The translations under genes were made by a program, and so were the position numbers. This document shows, in pieces, positions 23,725 through 34,992 of a DNA stretch of 64,000 nt. Source of the stretch: Anaspis maculata (Eukaryota; Arthropoda; Insecta; Coleoptera; Scraptiidae); NCBI GenBank assembly GCA_949128115.1, contig OX421962.1, forward strand, positions 60,553,787 through 60,617,786, written 5' to 3'. The notes beneath the pieces are model-generated. The model ran no database searches. It was given only the letters and a program-made list of their open reading frames with translations, and had not been told where the DNA came from. Numbering within the stretch: position 1 is the first letter of the stretch; every line of letters begins with the position of its first letter.

Positions 23725-23862
23725 TACCGGGTGTTTATAAATGTCTGTGATCGCATCGCCTTTGGAATCCGCTTTCGATCACTACAATTGCGCCTGTTAC
23801 TGCGTTTTTCGGCCTGACCCATGCCTGCCGCGATCACAGTTTCTTATAAACACCCCGTGTAA
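23725..23862. mobile_element. TATA-flanked MITE, family 3 copy 2 (nested)
   Basis: Ends TACCGGGTGTTTATAAATG and CTTATAAACACCCCGTGTA, same body as 19941-20079. It lies inside the hAT-like element. Confidence 0.8.
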
Positions 23863-24540
23863 GTATTCGTATTTTTTACTCGAGTTCAGCTTTTGTACCC
23901 GTACTTTCACGAGTACCATTTTTGTACTCGTATTTTTACGAGTACAACTCCCTAAAAAGGAACTAGCAAATTAGTGTGTTGGTACCTACTGTAAGTGTCA
24001 CAGTCACAAACGCTATCGAAACATTCTTATCGCTTTTTGAAATATAACGGCCCAATGCTGCCCAATGCCCAATGCTGGGGCCATCATGAGGCCGAGCCGT
24101 CGGCGTCGCAAGCTGAAGAGCGACAATAATATATTCTAGATTTATTTTTTTTTAAAACCAACAAATATGTCATGTCATTTAGGTTGTGTTGTGTGGTTGT
24201 GTACTACCTACCTATTGATTTTCTTTATTTTTCATCATTAGATATGAAAATATTCAAATACTACCCATTTTTTGTTATTCTTTATTTTTCGTTTTTTTTT
24301 ACCTGTTCTCTTTTACGATGCTCTTCTCATCTGTTTTTATTATCTATCTACTATTCTTGTTCGTTCTGTTATGTTATCTCTATTAATGTATAGGTAGGTA
24401 CTCGTACAACTTGTACTCGTAAATTATAATTGTATTCGTATTTATACTAGGTATTCGAATACAAGTATTCTTACTCGTATTCGAATACTCTCAAAATTTG
24501 ATGGTACTCATACTTGTACTTTCACTGGTAAAAGTATAAG

Positions 24541-24695
24541 ATACACCTCGGCTTCCACCAAAATTTTAAGAGCAGATTAAATCTATCACGCTGATAGTTG
24601 CTATGCACCAGCCAATAGGATGACCAGTTGCTTAGTTACTATCAGAGTGATAAAGTTATCGCGTTGATAAAAGTTTGGTGGAACCCGAGGACAAT
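24541..24695. mobile_element. ~150-bp palindromic MITE nested in the hAT-like element
   Basis: CCTCGGCTTCCACCAAAATTTT is mirrored imperfectly by AAAAGTTTGGTGGAACCCGAGG; CTATCACGCTGATAGTT and ACTATCAGAGTGATAAAG form the inner arms. Confidence 0.65.
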
Positions 24696-24761
24696 GGTAT
24701 AAGTATTCGTACTCGTATTCGAGTACAAAAAAGTGTACTCGTGAACAACCCTGATTCCCAG

Positions 24762-25397
24762 TACTTTAACTGATGTTTGACGTTCAAGGCTCACCCCGTC
24801 AATGCTGATAGAATAGTTCATTTTATAGCCTCTCTTTGTCTTGGACTAAAGACGAAACCCTGGACAAAACGATACAAAGTGGGTATTTCGACGCTTGTCA
24901 CCTCTTCAACGTAAAGGTGGCACTTATTCTCTTATTCTCGACTCCAACAGTCTTTTTAGGCACTCTTACCAAAACCAGGCGTTGTTTTGTTGCAAAGGAT
25001 GATAGAATACCGAGCGATGCACGAAAATGGATCGATGTAGGATTGTTATTTGTATTGGTATTATTCTCGGTATTATTTGATCTTTGATTACTTATGTTTT
25101 CAATTCTTCAACAAGCTTCAACCTTTGTAGATCCACTTTTGGTATCAAATACGCATCGAAAACCTATTTAATCTTATTCATGGGTCCGAAGGTCTCAACA
25201 CTCACAAAATAATCTGTCAATTTCAACTCTTGTATCAAAAATATCCATTGTGGAGACTTATTTGTTGTAGAATAAAACGATTACATATATTCACAAAAAA
25301 ACGGAAAACGGGATAAAAGTAACTTGATACATTACACTGAATTTTCTTGCAGTTGTCAACAATGATATCAACATTTAACATAGATTTTTTATATTTA
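24762..25397. other. Unassigned
   Basis: An 83-residue plus frame at 24836-25087 with a hydrophobic C-terminus is not recognised and has no splice context. No gene claimed. Confidence 0.35.
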
Positions 25398-25541
25398 TTA
25401 TAATAATTGGAACACTTTCTCCTCAGGTACCTCAGGTTCAAGTTTGCAAGCTGAAGAAGCTGTACCAGGCTCCTCAGATTGAAGTCTGTAAATTACAGAA
25501 GCTTCAGATTCGATACAATAATCTCCCATCTTCCTAAATTC
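25398..25541 (-). CDS. Probable 3'-terminal coding exon, minus strand (possibly end of the CUB-like gene)
   Basis: A strong acceptor is visible on the minus strand: a pyrimidine run CTTTTTTGCTTACAG just above 25541. The exon then stays open for 47 codons to a TAA at 25398-25400. The peptide is acidic and polar (begins EFRKMGDYC, contains LQSEEPGTASSACKLEPEVP, ends EEKVFQLL), with no membrane segment. It opens in phase 0, matching the phase-0 donor of the exon at 27823-27945, so the two may be spliced over an intron that holds the foldback 25948-27246. That link is inference. The exon could equally belong to another gene. Confidence 0.45.
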   Translation of the reverse strand, partial: EFRKMGDYCIESEASVIYRLQSEEPGTASSACKLEPEVPEEKVFQLL

Positions 25542-25947
25542 CTGTAAGCAAAAAAGGTATCTTGTTACTTTTTTGTAAGTACCACAAACGCATAGAAATG
25601 TATCCTTATAAATACCTGTCTACCTATACAACCAATGAACATGACATGAACTTTTTTCTGCAGTGCAGTCAAAGATGTTAGTTTGCGCAGTGCAATAAAC
25701 AAAACGGGTTCGGTACGGATAACGGCTACACGCAAATTCAAACAAAAAAATTGGCAAATCACTCAGAACGGTGTGTATGATGATATTCTATATGAAAATT
25801 TGCGGATTATCCAGAAATTTTTGCAAAAAAAATAAAGAAGGAACAACGCGTTGAAAGAATACGAGTTAGTTTTAGATCTTGTTGTATTGTTGGTTGCCTA
25901 CATCACTTCAGTGAAAAATAAAAGTAAGTACGCTACACTTGACTCTA

Positions 25948-27246
25948 TAGTGGCGGGGTTAACGGCCAAAAATGGAATGATCTGTGCATTTTGTGATCAA
26001 AGCATGAAATTTGGCATACGTGTTCAGAAGACCCTCCTTTGCAATTCCAGATGTGGCGCCACGCAAGATTTCGCACCAGAGGCACTGTATTGCGGTTAAT
26101 ATACCTGCTAGGGGTAAATTCTGCAAAAATGGTTCCTGGCCGGTCTCTGGTACCGCAGTCGGTATTTTTTAGTTCTGTTTAGCTAAAACTACATGTAGAA
26201 ATGAGTGAGGAGTGCATTTTCACAAGCAAAGTTCCAAATGCTGCCTTTATACGTTGTTTCAATACATTTTAAGGCCAACTTTGTTTTAGTACAGGAAACA
26301 TGGTAAAAAAATTGCCAAAACCTCGGTAAAGATATGAACGTCCTGAAAAATTTATATTCTGTTCAGAATTAAGTGCCCTACTACATATCTAAAATTGCCA
26401 AGAATCGCACACCGAGGCTTCGAGTTATTGGAGGGGGGTAAAAAATTGCAACTCAAAATTGAAGGTATAGAACCCGATGGAACCCGTCAATCCAATGGAT
26501 GCAAATACGGCATAGTTCGACGCATCACATCCCGTTGATACAATTTTGGCACAAAAAGTGTCGATCAGTGTTGAAGGGGGGTCGCGGAGGAGGGCGAAAC
26601 TCGGCTGGGTGGCTCTTTTTCTTCCTGGGCCATGAAGAATCGATCACGACAAGATTAGTATCTTTTCCGACTAAATTCAATGTCCTGAACTTGAATCCGA
26701 TGTGCAAATCTGGACAAAAACAAGTTTAAACAAGTTAACTTGAGAAAACCTGTTTTTTCTTTGATAATTTTCACAAAACTTTTTTTTACTGTTAGAGGCA
26801 TTCATCTTCGAAAATATTTCAGATGCCAATAGATTGGACTGTATTCTTCACGAAAATCATCCATTCGATCTGTAACTTTGTTTTTCGAAATAGAAAAAAT
26901 CGATTTGAACTTTAGTCGGCACAGCCCGTCGTCTACTACTGACCAGAACACTACACCATGCATCATTTGGAACTTCGCTTGTGAAAATGTACTCCTCACT
27001 CATTTCTACATGTAGTTTTAAGTAAACACAACTAAAAAATACCGACTGCGGTACCAGAGACCGGCCAGGAACCATTTTTGCAGAATTTACCCCTAGCAGG
27101 TATATTAACCGCAATACAGTGTCTCTGGCGCAAAATCTTGCGTGGCGCCACATCTGGAATTGCGAAGGAGGGTCTTCTGAACAAATATGCCAAATTTCAT
27201 GCTTTGATCACAAAATGCACAGACCATTCCACTAACCCCCCCACTA
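25948..27246. mobile_element. 1.3-kb foldback element
   Basis: The left arm (TAGTGGCGGGGTTA..., AATGATCTGTGCATTTTGTG, GGTTCCTGGCCGGTCTCTGG) is repeated inverted on the right, out to TAACCCCCCCACTA. A 3-bp duplication CTA (25945-25947, 27247-27249) is possible. The centre (~26290-26830) is less symmetrical. The 96-98 residue frames are arm shadows. It lies in the putative intron of the minus-strand CUB-like gene. Confidence 0.75.
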
Positions 27247-27822
27247 CTATGACTTACCAACAAAACAATTTTGCGCCATTGCACGTGGGCCTGAAAAGGG
27301 CACCGCGCAGAAAAGTAGTACGGTCTAAACAATTCAACTGCAAAGAAACTATAAGTGTGATCGTGATTTCCCCCTCGGTGGCGATTGATAATCATAAGTA
27401 GAAGGCAACAAACTTTGTTGCGTGGTTGTAAAAAGTGTATAAAATGTAGCCGTTATCCGTACCGTGTACCCAACAAATTTCTGAAAAAAGGTAGGCGAGA
27501 CAGATAAATATAGTGCGTCTGAATTTAACAGAAGGAGAAAATAAGTTTGGACTAGTTATGTTTAAATTTAGGAGATGAGAGGAATAAGGTCTAACACAAG
27601 GTCTAACACTTGATGCTGATCGAGATGCTGATGACTGTCGTCTAGTATGTCCCCATCGTTCCATTTCAGGTCGCAAATAACACGCAAATGATAGGACAAA
27701 GATGCAACTGCAGACTGCACCACTGCAGTGGTAGCTCAAATCAAGTGGAGAGTGCAGGATTCATTTTGTAGCAAGTATCTACTACATTCTGGGACATGTA
27801 TGTATAATACATAAGTACTTAC

Positions 27823-27945
27823 AGCTACGATGAGGGGTGTACCGGTATGATCTCTCTCAAATCCATAATTTATTGTGTAGCCTCCTTCTTCTGATTGAGG
27901 TGAACTCATCCAGACTGTGAGATATCCCTTTAATGAAGCAACGGT
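27823..27945 (-). CDS. CUB-like extracellular domain protein, internal exon
   Basis: A 41-codon minus-strand exon bounded by TTTCTTTAG (acceptor, just above 27945) and GTAAGT (donor, below 27823), phase 0 at both ends. The peptide begins TVASLKGYLTVWMSSPQSEE and continues GGYTINYGFERDHTGTPLIV. Joined to the exon at 34081-34241 it follows the pattern of the second half of a CUB module (hydrophobic/aromatic beta strands ending Y.I.Y.F). CUB modules act in secreted or cell-surface proteins; the ligand is unknown. A possible alternative next exon, 27666-27722, ends ...LHLCPIICVLFAT-stop, a short hydrophobic tail that would suit GPI attachment. The exon at 25398-25541 is the other option. Confidence 0.55.
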
Positions 27946-28154
27946 CTAAAGAAAGAAACAAAGGATAAGTACATCGATTTGTTTATACTGAAATAGAATA
28001 TAGGTAGTAGGTATAGGAAAGGTGCCTAATATGAGGATAGTTTCTAATGAATGAAGACAGCTTACCGCCCAGACTGACACACTGAGAGCGTCCCCTCAAA
28101 AATGAGTCGATGAAAGACAGGGGAGGGCCCCTTATACATCAAGAACGATGTGGC

Positions 28155-29536
28155 GATGAAACGCGATGTGAAGCCATCGACAAAGCCTGCTTGATTTGAA
28201 ACTAAGATCTTCAACTTTTTTTCCATCGTGAGCGCCATCTTCAAATTGCCTTTCGTGAAATTGTTGCGAAAACAACAGGTGACGACTTAATTGGACACAC
28301 ACGATGTTTTGTCATGAAAAACCAGGTACTGAATTGTGGCAGTGACCTATTCGCCCAAGAAACGTTATCAAGTTCGTTTTTCCTGTTTTTTCTCAACTTA
28401 CGTGACAATCATGACCAAATGAAACTTTGGATCAATTGAATGTTTGCTATATTTCAATCAAAATTGTTTTGCAACGTCAGTCACCAGATTTTATCATCAT
28501 CAATCAAGTGGTGTTCTTTTAGCAAACAGTTGAACAAAAAGTGTACTTAAATATTTGTGAAAAGGGAAAAAATGCAGTGTCACCTTCTGCCCTCAAACCC
28601 GATTAAAGGGAATATATACCCAAAAGTGCTACCAACTGATACTGAAATGATTCGGAGGAATATGCTCCGTAGTTTAAAGCCAAGCTCAAACTGATTGTTA
28701 CATTTTAGTTCGTAGGAGGGACGTGAAAAGTGTTGCTACAGCTTATACGGGGTGTTTATAAGAATCTGTGATCGCGGCAGGCATGGGTCAGGCCAAAAAA
28801 CGTAGTAACAGACGCCAATTGTAGTGATCGGAAGCAGATTCCAAAGGCGATGCAATCACAGTCGTTTATAAACACCCGGTATTTGAAGCGTTTCTGGTAA
28901 TATTCAACAGAAAACGTTTCAAATATTAAGCTGTAGCAACACTTTCGACGTCCCTCCTGCAGAAGTAGGATGAAAAAATCCATTTCGGTTCAACTTGAAA
29001 CTACAGCAGACATTCCTCCGAACTCTTCCAGTATCAATTGGTAGCATTTTTTGCAACAGATTTTCTTCAATCGGGCTTGAAGGGACGACGTGACCCTGCC
29101 GTTTTTGCTTTTTTCACAAAAATCGAAGCAAACTTATTGTTCAACTGTTTGCCAAAAGAACACCACTTGGCTAATGATGATCGAATTCAGTGACTGGCTG
29201 CACAAAATAATGTGGATTATAATATCGTCAACATCTAAATCGTCATCATTCGTCATCGATCCAAAGTTCCATTTGGTGATGATTATCACCTAAGTTGAGG
29301 GAAATCAAGAAAAACTAACTTGATAACGTTTCTTGGCCGAAGAGGTCATTGCTGCAACTCAGGACCTGGTTTTTCATAAGAAAATAAACGCGTGTGTCCA
29401 ATTAAGTCGTTACCTGTTGTTTTTTCAATAATTTCACGAAGGGCAATTTGAAGATTGCGCTCATGATGGAAAAAAAGTTGAAGATCTTAGTTTCGAATCT
29501 AGCAGGCTTTGTCGATGGCTCCACATCGCGTTTCAT
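28155..29536. mobile_element. 1.38-kb foldback element with nested MITE at its centre
   Basis: Left arm ATGAAACGCGATGTGAAGCC, AAAGCCTGCTTGATTT and GGTGACGACTTAATTGGACA are mirrored inverted on the right, ending GGCTCCACATCGCGTTTCAT. The arms reach almost to the 28744-28882 MITE, so the original loop was tiny. No target duplication was recognised. Confidence 0.75.
28744..28882. mobile_element. TATA-flanked MITE, family 3 copy 3 (nested)
   Basis: Inverted relative to copies 1 and 2. Ends TATACGGGGTGTTTATAAG and CGTTTATAAACACCCGGTAT. Sits at the hairpin tip of the foldback 28155-29536. Confidence 0.8.
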
Positions 29537-29990
29537 TAAAAACATATTTGTTCGCCGGAATATCAAGTTGCAGCTCAATATCTCCAAAAAGAACTGATTT
29601 ATTGAAAAAAGAAAAAAGTTGAAGAAATTTCACTTCTTTCAACGGATTTTAGAAACGCCTCAAGATATTTTAAAATTGTTTGCAGCATCTTCATGGGCAT
29701 GGAATCAGTCATCAATATCCTGATTTACATACGTCCACCGGTTATGGTTCACGATTTACGATTTTTCAACAATTTTTTTCTACTGAACCCTGTATAAAGT
29801 GTCTGCACGATTTCCGCAGATGGTGGCAACATTTCTTAAATCGAAGAGTAGAGCCTAGTGAACAAGTGTGCCAAATTTCGTCGCTTGTCTCTAAAATGCA
29901 AGGTGGGTCCCACACAATGTAGCTTAACTTCCGGACTATAACTGAACACCGCGATTATGATGTTAGATTATTTTTCAGACTTTTTACCAA

Positions 29991-31478
29991 TAGGCCAGGC
30001 GGTAGGTCATTCTGGATAGAAAAAATTCCGACCAAAGCTTTTATGGTGTCAAACTCTTCCTAAGGTCAGTAGGTATCTACCACTGAGTTTCCGCCCAAAA
30101 ACGAGTTGTGCTGATTCCTCCACATCTGCCCAAAGGTGAAGGATGTCTTGAAGGTGCAAAAAGACCTGTTAAACCCCCGTACTTTTTCATTTTATTTGTC
30201 TCAATGCAAACACACTACTCTTACGCAAACATTTGAAGCATTTGTCATCATCTCTGTGCCAGTCTTACTGTTGAAAAAAAAAATTCTTTGTGCGGGTCAG
30301 ATAAATCACATTTAATTGTTTTTCCACACAAGAAAACGATGGAGCAACATGTATTTTGAATGTTTTCTAATAACTCGTACCCACTGAACCCATTTATGGT
30401 GTTAAAATTTCAATAATAGCATTTTTGAAGATGTTGCCTGCTAAGAAGTGAATAATTTTCACCCGCCTGTTCAGCAGCAGTTTTTTCAATTTTACCAAAC
30501 ACCGTTCTCGAAAATTTTATAAGGAATGACAAGCTGGAACTCTTTTCTGATGATATTATGTCTGGCTTAACCGCGACACGCTTTTTGAAAGCGTAGGAAA
30601 CTGATTTCTTTTCGAGCTGTTCTATTTTATCTGCGTGCGGCCGTGCCTACTTGACATAGACCGGACTAATTACAAAAGCTTGGAAATGTACTCTCTTCCA
30701 GCTTTAAAACACGACCATTATTGATAAAATAATATATAATTTCTTCATAAATCTATGTACAAAGTCTTAATAATAATGGTCGTGTTTTAAAGCTGGAAAA
30801 GAGTACATTTCTAAGCTCGTGTAATCAGTCCGGTCTATGTCAAGTAGACACGGCCGCACGCGGGTGAAATAGGAACGCTCGAAAAGAAATAAGTTTCCAA
30901 GACTTTCAAGTGCGTGCCGCGATTAAGCCGGGCACGATATAGTTAGAGAAGAGTTTGAGCTTTTGAATTGAAAAAATTGCTGCTGAACAGGCGGGTAAAA
31001 ATTATTCACTTCTTAGCTGGCAGGATCTTCAAAAATGCTGTTATTGAAATTTTAACGCCATAAATGGGTTCAATGGATACGAGTTATCAGAAAACATACA
31101 AAATAAAAGTTGCTCCATCGTTTTCATGTGTAGAAAAACGATTAAATGTAATTTATCTGACCACACAAAGAAATCTTTTCTTTTTCAACGGTAAGGCTGG
31201 CACAGAGACGATGACAGATGCTTCCAATGTTTGCGTAAGAGTAGTGTGTTTGCATTGAGGCAAATATAACGAAAAAGTACGAAGGTTTAGCAGGTCCTTT
31301 TCCACTTTCAAGGCATCCTTTACCTTCGTGCAGATGTGGAGGAATCAGCACAACTCGTTTTTGGGCGGAAACTCAGTGGTAGATACCTACTGACCTTACG
31401 AAGAGTTTGACACCATAAAAGCTTTGGTCGGAGTTTTTTCCAGATTGTAGTGATTTTACCGACATACCGCCTGGCCTA
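29991..31478. mobile_element. 1.49-kb foldback element
   Basis: Ends TAGGCCAGGCGGTA and TACCGCCTGGCCTA. The arms match inverted over ~700 bp, for example AAAGCTTTTATGGTGTCAAA and GACCGGACTAATTAC-like blocks, with the centre near 30740. A possible 3-bp duplication CAA (29988-29990, 31479-31481) is seen. No coding. Lies in the intron of the CUB-like gene. Confidence 0.8.
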
Positions 31479-31667
31479 CAAGATTCGTAGCTATAAGTTC
31501 AGCGGTTCAATTTCAGCAGCTGTTTAAATAAAAAATCGCTTTTGTCGTGAACAAATAAGAAAATTACGAGGTCTCTGGGTTACTTCTTGGGTCATTAGAA
31601 AAAGTCCTTCTTGGAATTGTGATAAATTTATGCTGAAATGTTAGAAAAAAGTGCATTCTTCACTATA

Positions 31668-31869
31668 GGTATATCCCATAGACTTTCTATTTTCAGTAGA
31701 ATTACTTTTTGGAGCAAAAATAAAGTGATGGGGGGCTACGACCATAGAGGCTACGACTACAGCTGATGGTACCTGCAAAGTTCTGGAGCAAAACTATCAG
31801 CGGCCATCGGCCGTATTCTCCCAGCGCTCCAGCTTGTCACTTTATTTTTGCTCCAAAAAGTCATTCTAA
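31668..31869. mobile_element. ~200-bp MITE, family 2 copy 2
   Basis: Same family as 7473-7651 (TATCCCATA.ACTTTC, TTTTTGGAGCAAAAATAAAG, TGTCACTTTATTTTTGCTCC). The right end is cut after TCATTCTAAT and the middle contains extra sequence. Confidence 0.7.
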
Positions 31870-31900
31870 TATCAAATTTCACCCCGATATCTTTAAAAAG

Positions 31901-32177
31901 AGTCGGCTGGGTGGCTCAGAAGCATAAACCAACGCGCTCGCAACCCATATTTCAACGCGTCCTCTCAGATCGAGGTTCGATTCCAGCCGGCGGAAGAACA
32001 CTTTTCTGGGCCAAAAACGTTGCAATAATAGTGTTGTAGAAAATGACTGTATAATAGAACTGTTGATGTAACGACTATTTGAAACAAAGTGTGAAAACTC
32101 CTATGACGAAATTTATGAATAAATTTAATTTTAAATTTAAGGTCGAAAAGGGGAAAACAATATTTATATTTATATCT
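31901..32177 (+). repeat. tRNA-derived SINE family A, copy 2
   Basis: Head AGTCGGCTGGGTGGCTCAGA and B box GGTTCGATTCC are shared with 17730-17996. It also shares CTTTTCTGGGCC, ACTCCTATG.C and AAGGTCGA.AAGG.GAAAAC, with tail ATTTATATTTATA. The copies differ by small indels, so they are separate, not recent, insertions. Confidence 0.8.
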
Positions 32178-33472
32178 TCAAAAATAGGCGATTTAATAGA
32201 GATACCTAATGGTTTTTTTTTGACAGATCTCAGTTTTTCCAGGATACCTCGAAAACGGTTAGTAATGTTACAAAATGGTTTGATGTACCTCAAGTCCTCA
32301 ACAACCATCAAATTGCGCATCATGTGACATGCCCTGCAATGCTTCACCTTTGTCCATTCAAAAGATGCAATTTTTTTATTTGTTTTCCTTCTTCACCCTC
32401 TATACGTGATCTGAATTCTTCACCCTGTATACAGGATCTCAACAAAAATTTCGCTCGCAGCGATGAAAAAAACTGTTCAGACAGGTTCTGAGAGCATGTG
32501 TATCAGAGGACATTGCATTACTCAAAAATGCAGCATAAAATACTGTACCAACCCCACTATTAATGTTCAGGGTTCAGGGAAAATGCTTCTTTCATCATTC
32601 ATATTTGAAAAATGTAGAATCACGGCCATATTCCAATTATGACAATGCATCAGTTTTTAGTATGAGCGTACGTGAGTTTTTGAGTGAAAAATGAAGTTAG
32701 GCAGCTATTACAAAAAATCGAGGCTTTGAACTTGTTGAAAAAAACCCGAATCATCAAGTTTAGATTTGCAGGTGTAAAATACTATAAGTTAATGGTTTCG
32801 TTTACAATGTCTTTGGAGGCAATATAGCCTAAACTAAAAAAGGCATGAAGAAATTGCAAAAATTTTGATTAACCAAGTGATTAACTGACGTAAAACCAGT
32901 TAAAACTTGATCCTGTCGGAATTGAAACCCTTTAACTGTATTCAGAAGATGAAGTTCAGTAGATGTCAAACAATCAGTAAGCTTTATTTTTATTTGGATG
33001 TCAACTTTAAGAGCCACCCCCCAGCCCCTCTTTATTTCTGCGTCGTTGGGACAGTTTTGACAACAGTTTGTGTTATAAACTTGTAAAAAGTAGGTATAGA
33101 CATTATTATATATTACTAATACATCGACAAAATTCGAGATGAATAGGTCAAGCGCCGGTTCAAAAGATACGATTAAATGTAATTTTCGTCGCATGGCATG
33201 TTAGGTGCCATTTTGGGATTTCACTTTCGTTGAATAATTCGTGTTGGTGCCAGGTATTTTCGAATTCGGCAGAGTTCACTTAGTCCAGAATGATTTCCTG
33301 CTCAACTGTTAGGTAGAAAAACATCTCTGCATTTGCACGATGTAATGGGTTAGGATAAACAATTTCACAGCAAAGATCCGTTGATTCATTGGCCAGTTTG
33401 ACATTGTAAACAAAACTATCAGCAATACGGTATCGGTCTCTCACTATTTAACGTCTATCAGATCAACAATAT
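32178..33472. other. Unassigned intronic/intergenic sequence
   Basis: Contains a 121-residue minus frame (32829-33194) without recognisable features. No gene claimed. Confidence 0.35.
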
Positions 33473-33989
33473 TGCTACGAGCGACGATTCCCGTGCAATC
33501 TGGTAAACACGCGATATTTCTAGACTCTTCCACAGCCGCAGTGTACAAATGCGCGCAGCTCTCGACATTTCTAGCGTATACGTGATGGAAATACATGGAG
33601 ACTCCAACGCCTGATCAAGAGACATTTGTCAATTTGGCGGCGGCGCCGGCTCTAGAGCACGGCAGAATTATACGCGAAATGTGTGGGATTATTCGTGAGT
33701 CGCCTAGAAAATCGTATGCCGGATCACTGTTGAGTTTGCTGGAAGATGATAGAAAGTTCGTAAACACTATTCGGAGGCCTATATAAGGCATCAACTGTCA
33801 GCTCACAGGCAGTTATGAATTGGAATGCGAAGTGGTAGCGAGCGGATTAAAAACTAGTAGTAATCACAGCGATATTCCAAAGTAGATAATTGTTGGCGTG
33901 TATTTATTGTAGTACGCAGTAATAAACAGTGTGTTTTATTAAAACAATCGTCTCAATTATAATTGAACCCGTACGCGAAATACGTAACA
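33473..33989 (+). repeat. Solo LTR (copy b, 517 bp)
   Basis: Starts TGCTACGAGCGACGATTC and ends GTACGCGAAATACGTAACA (TG...CA). It contains a TATA-like GGCCTATATAAGGC at ~33776 and a polyadenylation-like AATAAACAGTG near 33920, as expected of an LTR promoter and terminator. No internal retroelement region flanks it. The copy at 59760-60200 shares its 3' half closely. It inserted about 90 bp from the CUB-like exon 34081-34241. Confidence 0.75.
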
Positions 33990-34080
33990 CTATTTTTCCA
34001 TAATTATCAGCCTTTTCAGAACCCTTCAATACTATCGATCGCCGGACACTGTACAATACATTTTGAATGTCTGAAATTAC

Positions 34081-34241
34081 CTTCAGTCTAATAGAAGTTG
34101 TAGGATTAGAATCGATATATGTGACTGTACTGAAAAATGTCGCGAATCCTCCATGATTGATTAATTTGATGAGACCGTCGGATGCTCCAACAACTTCAAT
34201 ATAACTTTGTTTGTTTGATGTACGCTCTCGGTCATCCAGAC
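34081..34241 (-). CDS. CUB-like extracellular domain protein, upstream exon (partial gene)
   Basis: A minus-strand exon with acceptor TTTTTGTTTATAG above 34241 and donor AAG|GTAATT at 34080/34081. It enters in phase 1 and leaves in phase 0. Its 53 full codons include RERTSNKQSYIEVVGASDG and TVTYIDSNPTTSIRLK. YIEV..G...GLI........F....TYI.SNPT.SIRL matches the layout of a CUB beta-sandwich (Y-I-E-V strand, later SxxxLxL strand), though the usual cysteines are not in this exon. The next exon is 27823-27945, across a 6.1-kb intron filled with transposons. Exons encoding a signal peptide and the first half of the domain were not found. Confidence 0.55.
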
Positions 34242-34992
34242 CTATAAACAAAAATTATTTTAAGTATTTTTTGAATTTTAGTATTATTAATTACCTACAT
34301 AAGATATTAAATTAAGTACTTAGTATCTATACCATACGATTAACAAAATTTTCATTCACAGTTGACTTTTCAAGCAAAATTTTCATCGATTGGTAGCTGT
34401 GGCCCCGTACAACTGTACTAGACTAAAAATATTTATTTGAACAGTACCTACAGCAAACAGTCGCTGTTTTTTTTTTTTTTTTTTTTTTTTTAATCAAGCG
34501 ATGTCATTCGGTATAAATGTTGGTGTGAGCCTCTTGAATCAGTAAGAACAGCTAGCTGCCGCCGCAACCATGGCTGCCGCCGTATACAGGCGGTGACAAA
34601 GAAGAATAAAATATAATTCATATTCCATAAACCAGAATAGGGGGAGCTGTTAAAATTTGCATTAACATGCTTCATTCAGTTCTTAACAAAGTGCGACAAA
34701 CCATTTCGGAATCTTTTGAGAAGTTTCTGAAATATCTTGGAAATAAAATCCTGAAAATAATGGGAATTGTACTTATACTTACTTGACTGATGGTTGATTT
34801 CTAAACTATAGCAGGTTCACTCCGAGGTTCACTCCTACCGTGATTATAGTCGGTTGGGCAAATTTTACAGTTTGGCATTGTAGACTCAACGTCCACTCTA
34901 ACTCTGTGTCAACTGCTGCATGAGTTTTTTTTTATTGCGGCAGTAGGGCTTGAATTTTAATATTCTGGAATATTAGAGGAATAGAGTTCAGT
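34242..34992. other. Unassigned, includes a poly-T tract and an isolated strong splice donor
   Basis: A run of more than 20 T lies at about 34469-34491. On the minus strand CAGTCAAG|GTAAGTATAAG at about 34785 is an excellent donor and might end an upstream (perhaps untranslated) exon of the CUB-like gene. No reading frame supports it. Confidence 0.3.

Larger units (their letters stand above)
23593..24753. mobile_element. 1.16-kb non-autonomous hAT-like element built of GTACTCGTATTCG-like motifs
   Basis: Ends CAGGGATGTTTACGAGTAC and GTACTCGTGAACAACCCTG are imperfect inverted repeats, flanked by an identical 8-bp duplication ATTCCCAG (23585-23592, 24754-24761), as expected for hAT. The interior carries dozens of degenerate copies of TACTCGTATT and GTATTCGAATAC on both strands, and no transposase. 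Two other MITEs are nested in it (23725-23862 and about 24541-24695). Confidence 0.85.

Noticed and set aside
26525..26729. Gene-like frames across the centre of the foldback 25948-27246
   Set aside because: Located in the loop, with a run of purines and no features; also contains a scrap of SINE A head.
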